From positions 8,049,377 through 8,113,376 of the forward strand of contig OX442419.1 of assembly GCA_949361645.1 (NCBI GenBank): 64,000 nucleotides of DNA. The letters are read 5' to 3'. Source of the DNA: Spongilla lacustris (Eukaryota > Porifera > Demospongiae > Spongillida > Spongillidae). Each line of letters starts with the position of its first letter. Position 1 is the first letter of the stretch. The notes beneath the pieces were generated by a model that ran no database searches, was not told the origin of the DNA, and was given only the letters and a program-made list of their open reading frames with translations. Below, piece by piece: positions 44,766-55,082 of the stretch. The translations under genes and the position numbers were made by a program.

Positions 44766-45699
44766 TTTAACACCACGTCCGTGAAATTCGAATGTTTTTT
44801 TTGGCCTATTTTGTCGAACTCACTTTTTGGAAAATTAGTCGGAAGGGTTCCAATAGCCACAAATAGCGGTGTACCTAGTAGTTCAACTCCCTACACGATG
44901 TTTGGAGCTACTGTCAGCCTTGTAACCACTTCCGCCGAGGACCTGCGTTTGTTTAGAGTTGAGAGGGTAAGACTGTTACCGGAAAAGGGACACTTTTCTG
45001 GCAATTTAAAAACAACATAGACATGCTCAACTGGATCGGATAGGTAGCACTTGAACAAATTCTGGCAATAACCTATCGTGTTAGCGTAGAAATAAGCAAT
45101 AAAACTCTTTTGGATCTCGTCTCCGGACCTAAACGCCTAATTTTGGCCGTACGTAATGTAGTTTTACGTGTTGATTGACGTCACGCGAGTCTGAGTTACA
45201 ATACGTCACTACGATAAGTTACTATAGATATGCACCACGTGCGACAAGTACACCGCCCTCTTTCCTCAGGTTGTTCGTTCCCGTCCGGTTATTTGATTAT
45301 CTCGTACCAGATATAAATCAACTACACTGATCTATGCAAGTCCTCGAACAAGGTGAATAACTGTAAGTGAGTTTTGTACAAGAACTAAGCTAACTGCCAA
45401 CACGGTATCCATTGTGGCCTCGGCTCCTATTCGTACCAAATGACATTTAAAATCGTATCTAAAGCGGCTCTTAATTGTCTAGGTGTCCCCAGCAACGCTT
45501 CGTAACCGAAAAACATACAACCGCGTCACTTTGAACACATACAGGAAAGTGTCCATGATAGATATAAGGCAGACAACAACGCCAAATGTATTGGCGATAG
45601 TTGAAATATGCTTTCCCAGACACCTGGGGCGTTCCGACTAATTTTTAGAAAGTTGAGTTCGATCAAAAAACATTCGAATTTCACGGACGCGGTGTTAAA
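44766..45699. mobile_element. 934-base non-autonomous TIR element
   Basis: Ends TTTAACACCACGTCCGTGAA and TTCACGGACGCGGTGTTAAA are inverted, and the mirror continues (ATTCGAATGTTTTTT, GTCGAACTCA). It sits in the intron between two ankyrin exon copies. No transposase is visible and the TSD is not clear. Confidence 0.65.
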
Positions 45700-45763
45700 G
45701 GGCCATCCATGTGTACATGTTCATGTGCACATTGTACCCACCATGTTGACTGAACTACTCCAT

Positions 45764-45854
45764 GATAGTTATACTCCATTACACTATGCTGCAAGGGAAG
45801 GTCATACTACTTGTGTGGAACATCTTTCCACTCTTGATGTGAACATTAAGAGTT
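45764..45854 (+). pseudogene. Degenerate ankyrin exon without splice sites
   Basis: Residues DSYTPLHYAAREGHTTCVEH are still readable, but the acceptor CCAG has become CCATG, short deletions remove parts of LLSTPGID, and the donor GTGAGT is missing. Clearly non-functional. Confidence 0.65.
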
Positions 45855-45867
45855 GCATGGCCTGTGG

Positions 45868-46210
45868 GCAAATGGGCAGGCAGCTGTAAGTGTTGATTCG
45901 AGGAGTAGGTCATCAGAGTAAACAGGCACGCCCCTCCGACCTTCTATTAGCTAGAGTAATGTCCTAATGGGTGCCCGAGGCGACACACCTGTATATGATA
46001 CTTCCGCGATAGAACGGTTCTGGAACCGTTCTATCGCGGTAGTGTGAACGCAGAGTAAGATGCTAGCTTGGTTATCCCCTCGTTTACAATGGTACGTTAG
46101 CGGTGGTACGTTAGCGGTTATTAAAACCACTGTTGCGGTTATCGGAGAGTAAACAGGCACCTCCCACCCTGATACCTCATATGTTAATTCAGAAGTCATG
46201 CTTACAGATA
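45868..46210. repeat. Segment duplicated at 60,953-61,250
   Basis: Shared words include GGGCAGGCAGCTGTAAGTGT, GGGTGCCCGAGGC and the perfect hairpin CCGCGATAGAACGGTTC/GAACCGTTCTATCGCGG at 46,003-46,039. Together with the 61-base tandem repeats that follow in both places, this shows that a block of about 0.9 kb was duplicated directly. Confidence 0.8.
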
Positions 46211-46227
46211 AAAGTGATATTGAATAG

Positions 46228-46795
46228 GCCCTCTTAGCCAGAGAGTTGATTAACCCGATGACTTCTCACCCATTGACCACAACCATGGGCCCTCATAGCT
46301 GGAGAGTTCATTAACCCCACAACATCTCACTCATTGACCACACCCATGGGCCCTTTTAGCCGGAGAGTTCATTAACCCCATGACTTCTCATCCATTGACC
46401 ACACCCATAGGCCCTCATAGCCGGAGAGTTCATTAACCCCATCTTCTCATCCATTGACCACACCCATAGGCCCTCTTAGCCGGAGAGGTCATTAACCCCA
46501 CAACATCTCACTCATTAACCACACCCATAGGCCCTCATAGCCGGAGTTCATTAACCCCACAACATCTCACTCATTGACCACACCCATAGGCCCTCATAGC
46601 CGGAGTTCATTAACCCCACAACATCTCACTCATTGACCACACCCATAGGCCCTCATAGCCGGAGAGTTCATTAACCCCACAACATCTCACTCATTGACCA
46701 CACCCATGGGCTCTCTTAGCCGGAGAGTTCATTAACCCCATAACTTCTCATCCATTGACCACACCCATAGGCCCTCTTAGCCGGAGAGGGCTCTT
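46228..46795. repeat. Minisatellite, about 61-base unit
   Basis: About nine units, each with AGCCGGAGAGTTCATTAACC and CTCATTGACCACACCCATAG. Single units lack a few bases (GGAGTTCAT). Related units are at 61,270-61,568. Confidence 0.9.
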
Positions 46796-46799
46796 ATAA

Positions 46800-48150
46800 G
46801 AGCTGGAAGAGTTCATTCAACTCATTCACCGCATGATTTGGAACTTTGAAAGATACATGTAGCACGTTTTTCTCCTTCAACTATGTTGATGATTGTCCCT
46901 AAATGAATTTTAAAGTAGAATTACATGTACATACATATATAGTAACTTTCTGTTAAAATTCGCAAGTTTGTTTTGGCTGGTTTAGCTATAAGATGGGGCA
47001 TAAGATAAGCTTTCTACATTTTTATATACGAGCGAACTCGATCTAAAGCAGGGACCTTCCTTGAAAATGAATACAATGAATACTTTTCAATGTACATAAT
47101 TCCCTCTCATACTACTTCGAGTGATAAAGAGGAACGGTACCAACATCTGTAGATTTAATGCTCCTTTGCAACGGACTGTGGCTAATGATATAATACGCAT
47201 GTGCCCTGTGGTACACTTGTGGTTTACCTGAAGTAATAACATTGCTGCCTGTACAAAACCTCGCCACTGTTGCCAACAGAAAACGCGATTGCAGAACAGA
47301 CAAAAGGACAAGTTGAAAGAGCTCTAAAAGCTTAAACCAAAAAACAATAATAGCCTTTTTCATTTTTTAAAAACTGATCGTACACACAAGGGGCGTTTCT
47401 GTATAAGTTAGATACCCTAGCGCGGGATTACGAGCAGCTTTAGTTCATTCAACTACAGGGGCGCAACGATATGATTGGACGTTTAGCGCGAGAGCTTTCA
47501 CCGCCTGTCGGAACATGTCTCGATATGTTCATCATGTACCCGACATATGTCCAAACAATGCGTGGGAGTAGCATCGTAATCGTATTACGGCCATAACGGA
47601 ATATTTTCCGCTCGTAACGGAACGTAATATTTTACGAGGTAATTGCGTTCCGATCGTAATTTTTTGCGATCGGAGCGTAGTACTTTTACACCGTAATGCA
47701 TAGCGCCAACTTTAATCTGACGCATACTGTACATGTAGTTCTCGTTTCCAGTCCCAGATTTCTCCTCCGACAGTTTTTTCCTGGGTGAGTATAACTCGGG
47801 ATAGGAACAGTTTTAGAGAGCGCCAATTGCACCATTAGATGTAGAATTTTTCTACCGACTGACCATTGGTGTCAGATATACAGTTTTAGTACAAAGCAAT
47901 AATTACGCCATATTGAATACTTAACACAAGCGTTCCCATGACAATACCTATACGTATAATTAGAAACTTATGGTACCATAATTGTTTGTTGTTTGTTCGC
48001 CTTGTTTTTAACTAGCGTTGTCAAAATGCCTTCACGGGAACGACAGAGAAGAGCCAAACGTAGAGAAAATACATCCAAAACCGAGTCGGTGAATTAGAAA
48101 CCTCGGTACAATGCAAACCGCGCTTCTATTTAAAGAGGGGGTGTGTATGC
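46800..48150. other. Intergenic region, no confident gene
   Basis: Contains inverted words around ATTACGG, CCGTAAT and CGATCGGAGCG (47,570-47,700) that recur at 60,620-60,740. A 23-codon frame starts at 48,026 (MPSRERQRRAKRRENTSKTE), which could be a first exon cut by the hAT insertion at 48,162, but nothing confirms it. Confidence 0.35.
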
Positions 48151-48161
48151 AGAGTTACGAT

Positions 48162-50448
48162 CAGGGCTCTACCAGCTAAGTAGCTAATGAGGCAGGCTGG
48201 CTAGTCTCTGGCTATTTAAAATTTTATTGGCTAACTGGCTAATATATAATATTGCTTGTATAAATTACATTCAGCATGTGAGGACAAAAGTACAATAAAC
48301 ACACTCTATTCATCAAACTCAACATCTTGTACGTCCATTGGGAACACTCTGACATACTGCCTTTTCACCAAATCGTGGTTCCCCAGCGGGTGCAGATGAC
48401 TGCTTTAGTTATGACTGGAGATATTGATGAACGCACATCATCATGAAAGAGGCCCTCAGTAGAAAAGAACCGCTCAACTCCAGCTTCAGAGGCAGCACAA
48501 CAGCTTAAAACGTAGTACAATACAAATAATGCAGGTATATCTGCTCCAATACTTTCCCAGTATGCTTTAAGGTTAAATGCATGTGCCTTTGAATCCTTCG
48601 ATGGCTTAGGCAATTTATCACAATGCTTTAACTTCTCTTCAGCTATTTTGCTCTCCCTCAGAAAATGGGCTCTAGCAGTACGGATGGCTGTATCCCCAGT
48701 GGTAACATGCTTCATCAAATCTGAACGACAGCTGAGGATGAAATTAGTTTGCTTTTCGTCATCTGTTTGAGGATCAGAGGTGCGATATTCCTGTGGAAGA
48801 CCAACAATATCTGCAAACTTCTGCCACTTCTTCCACTGACGCATAACAAGAAATTCTATTTCTCTGTTAGCATATCTTTGCAGATTTGGAAGGTTTACTG
48901 TCTCTGGCCACAAGATAAAACACAAATGGAACACTCCTGACTCTTCCATAAGCAGCTGTCGTTGTTTCATTTTTTCTTCAAGTGCATTTGCTTCAGGGTG
49001 AAAACCTTTTTGACGCAGGTTGATCACAGTTTGTTTCACCTTAGTACTGATAGAGTACCAAAAGAATGAGACGTTGGCTGAATCACGTTGCAATAGTTGC
49101 TCAACTAAATAGAACTCAAACAATGCACTTCTGGCATACTCAAGCAACTGAAAGTCTGGCAAAATAAAATTTTCACTTTCCAAGTCATCTCGAGCAGCCA
49201 TTGCTATCAAATAATGTTGTAATTGCAGTATACGAGCTATACAAAGGAAGCCACTTGACCATTTGCATGGCAATATTACTTTCAAAACATTATGACCTGT
49301 AGTCTCCAGTTGGGCAGTTTTCAATGCTTTAAGAAGACGTTTGTGGTTTTTTATGTTGTTTGCTGTATCTTTGGCTACCTTTATAGCTAAAGCAACTGAG
49401 GGAATTGCTTTTGCCAGATCCTCCATTAGCAATTCCAGGGTGTGACAACCACATCGAAAATGAAGAAGCCATTTTAGGCACCCTTCAGTAATAGCTTGAC
49501 TGATACCAGCATTTGGAGAAGCTTCATTGTCCACTGTAATAGAAGCAATGAATAAGCCATCTTTCTCCATCTTAAGTACTGCATCTGTAATGACTGTGTC
49601 ATAATAACCTGTATCTAACGTGTCACCATCAGTATCTAAGAGATCCCAACAAAGGCATCTCCCATCCTTCAAAACACCCAAACCTATTAGCTTTCGGGAA
49701 TTAACATCCTTTCCACCATTCAGCTCCAGTGATGCTACAGAATTGCTAAGGAGTTCTTTTACACGTTCACACAGCTTGTTATACTCGATTATTGCAGTGG
49801 TGAGATCAGATTCTTTAAATCCCGGAGGAATGCGAGCTGAAATAGCACTAATGAAATACGGATCCCGCAGGAGTTTGAACGACATACGCAGGTTCATACA
49901 CCTAGCTAGAGCAAGTTTTTCAACCTGAGTCTTTGCGCTGTCTGTACTTGGAGCAAACATTGTTGTCAAGGCCATCTGTTTTTTTAAGCCTTTGTTATTA
50001 TTCGCTAGAACTACCAGCTCTTTTAGGTACGAAGGGGCTTCTAAACCATGTGCATTTTTAAGATGGTAACGAAGGTTTGCAGGTCCAGTGGTCTTACAGT
50101 ATGTAGTTCCACAATCTCTACTCTCACCACATGGAAGCTTGCGCTTAAGATTGCAGATATAGTATGCTTTGTTAGATGCAAGGTTTTATTAAAAGTAACT
50201 CAGAGACCATTCATTAAGGGACGAAAATCGCATCCGTTTTGTATTAGTACTAGTACCTTGTTCTTCGGAAGGGCAACTCGACTCAGCCATGTTGAACCAC
50301 AAGTCCGCGTGGTAATACTGCATGAACTGTAAAAGTATTCACGTTTATTATTGACTAAGTAGCTATTTGTTATCGGCTACAATTTATCCCTGGCTAAAAC
50401 CAATAAGGGGTGGCTACTGGCTGGCTAATCTTAGCTGGTGGAGCCCTG
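48162..50448 (-). mobile_element. hAT transposon with perfect 8-base TSD
   Basis: TIRs CAGGGCTCTACCAGCTA and TAGCTGGTGGAGCCCTG differ at one base. GTTACGAT flanks both ends (48,154-48,161 and 50,449-50,456). Length 2,287 bases. It encodes a nearly complete transposase on the minus strand. Perfect TSDs indicate a fairly recent insertion. Confidence 0.93.
48365..50290 (-). pseudogene. hAT transposase (BED finger, RNase-H-like core, hATC), two in-frame stops
   Basis: A start at 50,290 gives MAESSCPSEEQGTS, then tandem stops TAATAA at 50,191-50,186. The same frame continues through a BED-type zinc finger (CGESRDCGTTYC with RYHLKNAHG) and is open to 48,365. The 536-residue block from the Met at 49,975 has SITVDNEASPNAG (catalytic Asp region), HFRCGCHTLELL (Cys-x-x-His motif) and CCAASEAGVERFFSTEGL (hATC dimerisation). 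Either the stops inactivate the element, or a start after them (no Met before the finger) is used, or an unseen intron removes them. I favour inactivation by the two stops. Confidence 0.8.
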
Positions 50449-50652
50449 GTTACGATTTGGATCGACGTCATTTGTGAATAGTCTTATATTTAGCAACGTA
50501 CAATGCGCGCGGATCCTGAAAAAAGCGAGCGTCTGCTATAGAGGAGTTGCATTGACGTCACGCACGTCTTACGTTATGTGTTATTGTTTACTTACGTAAG
50601 CTACGTCATTGTTTAGTTATTGATGATGGCACGTCATTGTTTAGTTATTGTT

Positions 50653-52830
50653 ATGGAACAGGTTTCGGAGTACTACAGCGAGTTATCAGGAGAGGCAAAA
50701 GCGCGTTATGAATCGAAGGTTCGCAATAGCGGAATCACAGTCGATCCAAGAGATGGATGTTGCTAATATTCCAGAGGTCAAATGGAGTGACATGTTTATG
50801 TATCTGATTTGTACTCCTAGCCCTTACACTAGAGAAGAAATGAAGGTATGCGTTATGCATATGTATATGTATGCATGTGGGTATATGTGTTTGTGTGTGC
50901 GAAAATGTGATTTGTACAGGCATGGAAAGGGATGACAGGAAGTGATAGCTACGTGAAAGATGGATGGATACATAACCTCAAAATACATTACTTTCGTTAC
51001 GGTAATAGTAACCGTTGCGTTGTAATGGGTAAGGTAAGTTTAATAATAACAAATACATAGTTCAAAGGAATGTGTGTAGGTTAAACACTCCCAAAGGATG
51101 AGTGCAGCAGCCCTTGATCCTTGGGTTATTCTTGAGGAAAGTGGACAGATTTTGTGTGCACATTGCACTTGTATGGCAGGGTATGTCTAACACTTGCACA
51201 CAAAAGCTTTGAACAAAACAAATGTTTTTATATTGTGCAGACTGGGCGAGGCTTGCTCTCATATAGCTGCTGTGATTTCATGCTTAGTCAGAGCATATGA
51301 ATTGTGTCAGAGAAGTGGTGAAGGTGCATGCACCTCTCAAAAGTGCTCATGGCTCCCTGCTGCCAAAGAGGTAAAACACAGGATAACATCAGCCAATGCA
51401 CTGCTTGTGTCTTTAGGTTATACCAAGTGAAGTTCGTGAGATCAGTTTTGCACACCATAAAAGCACAGATCAAAATGCTGTCAGCTCAGGTCATGGTAAC
51501 ACCCAAGCGCCACACTGTGTTAATGCCCCTTCAGAGGCAGATCTTGACACGTTTTTCAAAACAATCAATGGTGCTAAGCACAAGCCTGGCATTCTAAAAG
51601 TAGTGCCTCCCTATGCTGACCAGTTTGTCCCCCTCAGCTTTACTTCCTTGCTTCCACCCTTGCTCACTGATCTGTATGAACCTGAGTATCTGCAAATGGA
51701 TTATCTTTCACTATTGCAGAAGTGTGAGGATATTGTAAAGACTTTGAAGGTACGAATTATCATGCATACATAACACATATTTATACAGGTATCTAATGAA
51801 CAGATACAGCATTTGGAGAGCTATACCAAGGGTCAAGCAGTGAACAAAATGTGGTCAAGGTACAGAGCAGGAAGGATTACTGCATCACGATTTAAATCTG
51901 CAGCTTGTACAAGTTCACAAATGCCGTCTCAAAGCCTTATAAAGCAGATCTGTTACCCAGAAGCATTTATGTTCTCAACACCTGCTACAAGGTACTCCCT
52001 TGTCCATACATGTAGCTGCTTCATTACTAAGCATTGTTAAATGATCATGAATTATATTTTTATAACTCAGGTGGGGATGTGAACATGAGAAAGATGCCAT
52101 AAAAGCTTACATTGATATAATTGCACAAAATCATAGCAAAGTCCAAGTACAACAATGTGGTTTTTATGTGTCTTTTGAAAGGCCATACATTGGTGCATCT
52201 CCAGACGGAATTGTTGAATGTAACTGCTGCAATGATAAGGTGATTCTAGAGGTAAAGTGTCCACATTGTATAAAGGATGGTGTATGTGAAGATGAAGATC
52301 GAGAGTTTTGTATGGAAAAGGTAGATGAATGTAATTGGAAATTAAAACGGAACCACTGCTATTACTATCAAGTACAGGCACAGATGAATGTATGTAATAT
52401 AGCAAATGCAGATTTTGTAGTTTGGACTGAGAAAAACATAATTATAGAAAGGATTAAAATAGACAAAGAGTTTTTTGACAATGAGTGTATCAAAGTTGAA
52501 CATTTTTTTGTGTATGGAATTCTACCTGAACTTCTTGGCAAATGGTTTACAAGAAAGAATGTAGCAAATGAAAAAGGAGTTGTACCAATCCTGCAATGTT
52601 CTACATCTTCTCAAAGTGACCAGAACATAGAAGAAGACATGGACAAGCCATGGTGCTATTGTGGGACACCTTGTTCAGGGAAAATGATTATGTGTGATAA
52701 CAGTGATTGTGCAATTCAATGGTTCCACTTTGATTGCCTGCGTATACGCTGTCCTCCTAAAGGAAAATGGTATTGTCCTTCATGTACAAAACTGACAAGA
52801 GGTTCAAGAAAGAAAGATAAAGCACAGTAG
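50653..52830 (+). CDS. SWIM zinc finger / YqaJ-type nuclease / PHD finger protein (7 exons)
   Basis: Exons: 50,653-50,845; 50,920-51,033; 51,080-51,180; 51,241-51,370; 51,417-51,749; 51,789-51,991; 52,071-52,830. Introns are 39 to 79 bases with GT/AG ends, and phases agree at every junction. Exon 3/4 encodes a SWIM finger (CAHCTCMAG, GEACSHIAA). Exon 7 has a YqaJ/lambda-exonuclease core (WGCEHE, IGASPDGIVEC, ILEVKCP, YYYQVQAQM), with Asp, Glu-x-Lys and Gln catalytic positions in place. A PHD finger (CYCGTPCSGKMIMCDNSDC, WFHFDC, WYCPSC) and a basic tail end the protein. Exon 1 has a one-base frame break: MEQVSEYYSELSGEAKARYE reaches TAA at 50,764, while IPEVKWSDMFMYLI is in another frame. Probable role: DNA end processing during transposition (inference). 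Confidence 0.8.
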
Positions 52831-53093
52831 TGTATCATGTAGTTGTTTGATGATTATACAAGTAAAAGTATTAAAGTTTCATTATGCTCTACTTTTGTAC
52901 ATAAGGTGTATGAATTTTGTATATTGAAATCAATATCCTGATGACCAATATGGTTCTCAAAAATCAAATGCATCAAATAATCACATTACAATTGACACCC
53001 ACAGGTTAGTCTTGTGGAACAACTGAGGGGCAAGAGTTTACTAAAACACAGCATACCCTAACCAATTTGTCAATACTTGATTGATGATCACTT

Positions 53094-54428
53094 TTAGCAG
53101 CTATTGTTGCAATTGGAATTATGCTCATCTGACTTATCCAACTGTAGCTTCCCTTTAGTAAACGGAGGTGTTTTAACTTCTGCAATGCTCATACTATCTC
53201 CTGTAAATCCCCTATCAGCGATAACTAAATCCCCAGGCAGAAGGTAATTCATAATAGTAGATCTCTCCACAATCTCCTTATCAGACATTCTTCCACCTAC
53301 ACATCTGGACACATATGAAATAGTTCCTTGAGGAGTGATGCCTAAAAGGAATTTTATTGTAGAATGGTGCTTATAATTACTCCAGCACTGCGCTCTTGCC
53401 AAAAGGTTCTTTGCTCTTTCTATAAAAACCTCAGTGCAATCAATTATGACACAGCATTTGTCAAAAAAGCGTCGAAAACATGAGGGCATGGTCTTTCGAA
53501 GGGTCTCCCTATCTGGCCATATAATGAGAGGTTGAAGTCTAATATACAAAGCATCTAGAACCGCATGAAAGTTTCGTGACACTGTACTTTTGTGAACATT
53601 AAATCTATATGCAAGATCCATATCATGAAGATTTAATCTAACTTTCATTAAAAACATTAGGAGTCTCTGGAATTTACTCAACTCTAATTCAGATCGCATT
53701 TCTGGTAATGCAGGTTCAACAAGTGCTAACAGAGCTTTGAAAACTGTCCAATCTGGGATACCAGTGTAGTGAAGTAGTTTAGCTGAATCAGCTTCAAGAG
53801 CTTCTGATGACAATGAAAGTCTTTTAATAGTAGCCTTAAGATTCTTGATCTCATTCCGTAGATATTGGTTATCATGCAGTACTTGTTTCAACTTTTTCTC
53901 ATGAGCAACAGGTTTGCATGCACTACTTGAGAACATGGTACAACTGCATACCTTGTCTACTTCAGATTCTTCACTGTCGACTTCTGCCATGCCTTCACTG
54001 TCTCCAAATATCTCCTCTGTGTCTTCACTGTCTCCTTGTATCTCCTCTGTGTCCTCACTGTCTCCTTGTATCTCATCTGTGTCTTCATTGTCTTCTGGTA
54101 TCTTTTCTGTGTCTTCAGTATCTCCTGGTATCTCCTCTGTGTCTTCACTGTCTCCTTGTATCTCCTCTGTGTCCTCACTATCTCCTGGTATCTCCTCTGT
54201 GTCTTCACTATCTCCTGGTATCTCCTCTGTATCTTCACTGTCTCCTGGTATCTTATCTGTGTCTTCACTGTCTTCAAACTCTTCACCGCCACCTTCTGCC
54301 ATGCCTTCACTGTCTCCAAATATATCCTCTGTGTCTTGACTGTTTCCTGGTATTTCCTCTCTGTGTTCACTGTCCTTTACTAAAGCGTTTTCTTCACGGT
54401 GTACTAACGGCAACCAATCGAGTTCCAT
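53094..54428 (-). CDS. ISL2EU/IS5-like DDE transposase, C-terminally damaged
   Basis: The start chosen at 54,428 (MELDWLPLVHREENALVK) avoids upstream residues without domain character; length 444. Residues about 25-140 are acidic 10-residue repeats (SEDTEEIPGD). A coiled-coil-like stretch (KLKQVLHDNQYLRNEIKNLK), a helix-turn-helix region (RFNVHKSTVSRNFHAVLDAL) and the catalytic core follow: IDCTEVFIER (first Asp), WSNYKHHSTIKFLLGI, GGRMSDKEI, LVIADRGFTG (second Asp). The third acidic residue is missing: the frame ends soon after FTKGKLQLDK. A likely C-terminal tail (VCCVLVNSCPSVVPQD) is readable in another frame at about 53,065-53,010, so an internal deletion seems to have removed the last catalytic segment. 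Confidence 0.75.
   Translation of the reverse strand: MELDWLPLVHREENALVKDSEHREEIPGNSQDTEDIFGDSEGMAEGGGEEFEDSEDTDKIPGDSEDTEEIPGDSEDTEEIPGDSEDTEEIQGDSEDTEEIPGDTEDTEKIPEDNEDTDEIQGDSEDTEEIQGDSEDTEEIFGDSEGMAEVDSEESEVDKVCSCTMFSSSACKPVAHEKKLKQVLHDNQYLRNEIKNLKATIKRLSLSSEALEADSAKLLHYTGIPDWTVFKALLALVEPALPEMRSELELSKFQRLLMFLMKVRLNLHDMDLAYRFNVHKSTVSRNFHAVLDALYIRLQPLIIWPDRETLRKTMPSCFRRFFDKCCVIIDCTEVFIERAKNLLARAQCWSNYKHHSTIKFLLGITPQGTISYVSRCVGGRMSDKEIVERSTIMNYLLPGDLVIADRGFTGDSMSIAEVKTPPFTKGKLQLDKSDEHNSNCNNSC
54010..54345. repeat. 30-base coding minisatellite
   Basis: About ten units containing TCTCCTGGTATCTCCTCTGT and GTCTTCACTG. On the minus strand they encode the acidic decapeptide SEDTEEIPGD. Because 30 is a multiple of three, several other frames also stay open. 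Confidence 0.88.
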
Positions 54429-55082
54429 TAATAGCGCTCTCGCTAAATTGATGACGTACGCAGCAAAACATGACGCACGAACAAAACATGACGTAACGCA
54501 ACAAGAAAGTAAACAATACACATGATGTAAGACGCGCGTGACGTCACATGCAACTCCTCTATAGTGCATAAAGCTTGGCGCTCGAGTTAACGTTTCGATG
54601 TAGAACAGCTGCAAATGTAACATACCACATTGTGTTGCTTGGCAGTAGCAATTTGATACAAACGTACGGGCCGGTTGTACGTAGTCTCGTGCCCAGACCC
54701 AATGCATCGCAGCTGCGGATGAATTACATTACCGCTGCGCTTGCATAGGGTCTGGAGACATTCGCGTACAATGTTTGTGCACAGGGAGCAGGATTTGTAA
54801 CGCAACCAATCAAATTTTGTGTTTATGATGAATATACTTAAAAACGCGTGACTTTTATGTTTTGCTGGCAATAAGAATGATGTCATTATTAATCGCTAAT
54901 GCCATAACTCGCGAAGCAAAGAAAGAAAGCTTTGTTGGCGTGGCTGAAGATTGGTGCTGTTGTTTGGAGCGCGTTCGTAGCTAGTACAACCGCATATGCT
55001 TGAGAGTCAAACCCAAGTAGCCGTTTTAGGCCTTGTAGAAACACGGCGGTATAAACACCTTTAAACCTCCCGGGCCTTAAAC

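Larger units (their letters stand above)
50536..54564. mobile_element. ISL2EU-like DNA transposon with nuclease and transposase genes
   Basis: Left end CTATAGAGGAGTTGCATTGA mirrors the right end, with about 38 bases of TIR including TGACGTCACGC and GTCTTAC. TATA lies at both edges (50,537-50,540 and 54,560-54,563) and is either the TSD or part of the TIR. Two genes face each other: a spliced SWIM/YqaJ/PHD gene (plus) and a DDE transposase gene (minus). The pairing of a YqaJ-type nuclease with an IS5/ISL2-like transposase fits what I recall of the ISL2EU superfamily. Confidence 0.8.

Noticed and set aside
47570..47700. Possible transposon end with CGTAAT words shared with 60,620-60,740
   Set aside because: Similarity is limited to short AT-rich words and no consistent inverted ends or TSD could be placed.
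53914..54451. Ser/Cys-rich plus-strand frames
   Set aside because: Antisense shadows of the acidic repeat in the transposase gene.
54429..54707. N-terminal extension of the transposase frame
   Set aside because: The extra 93 residues are Cys-rich without domain character and run across the TIR, so the later ATG at 54,428 is preferred.
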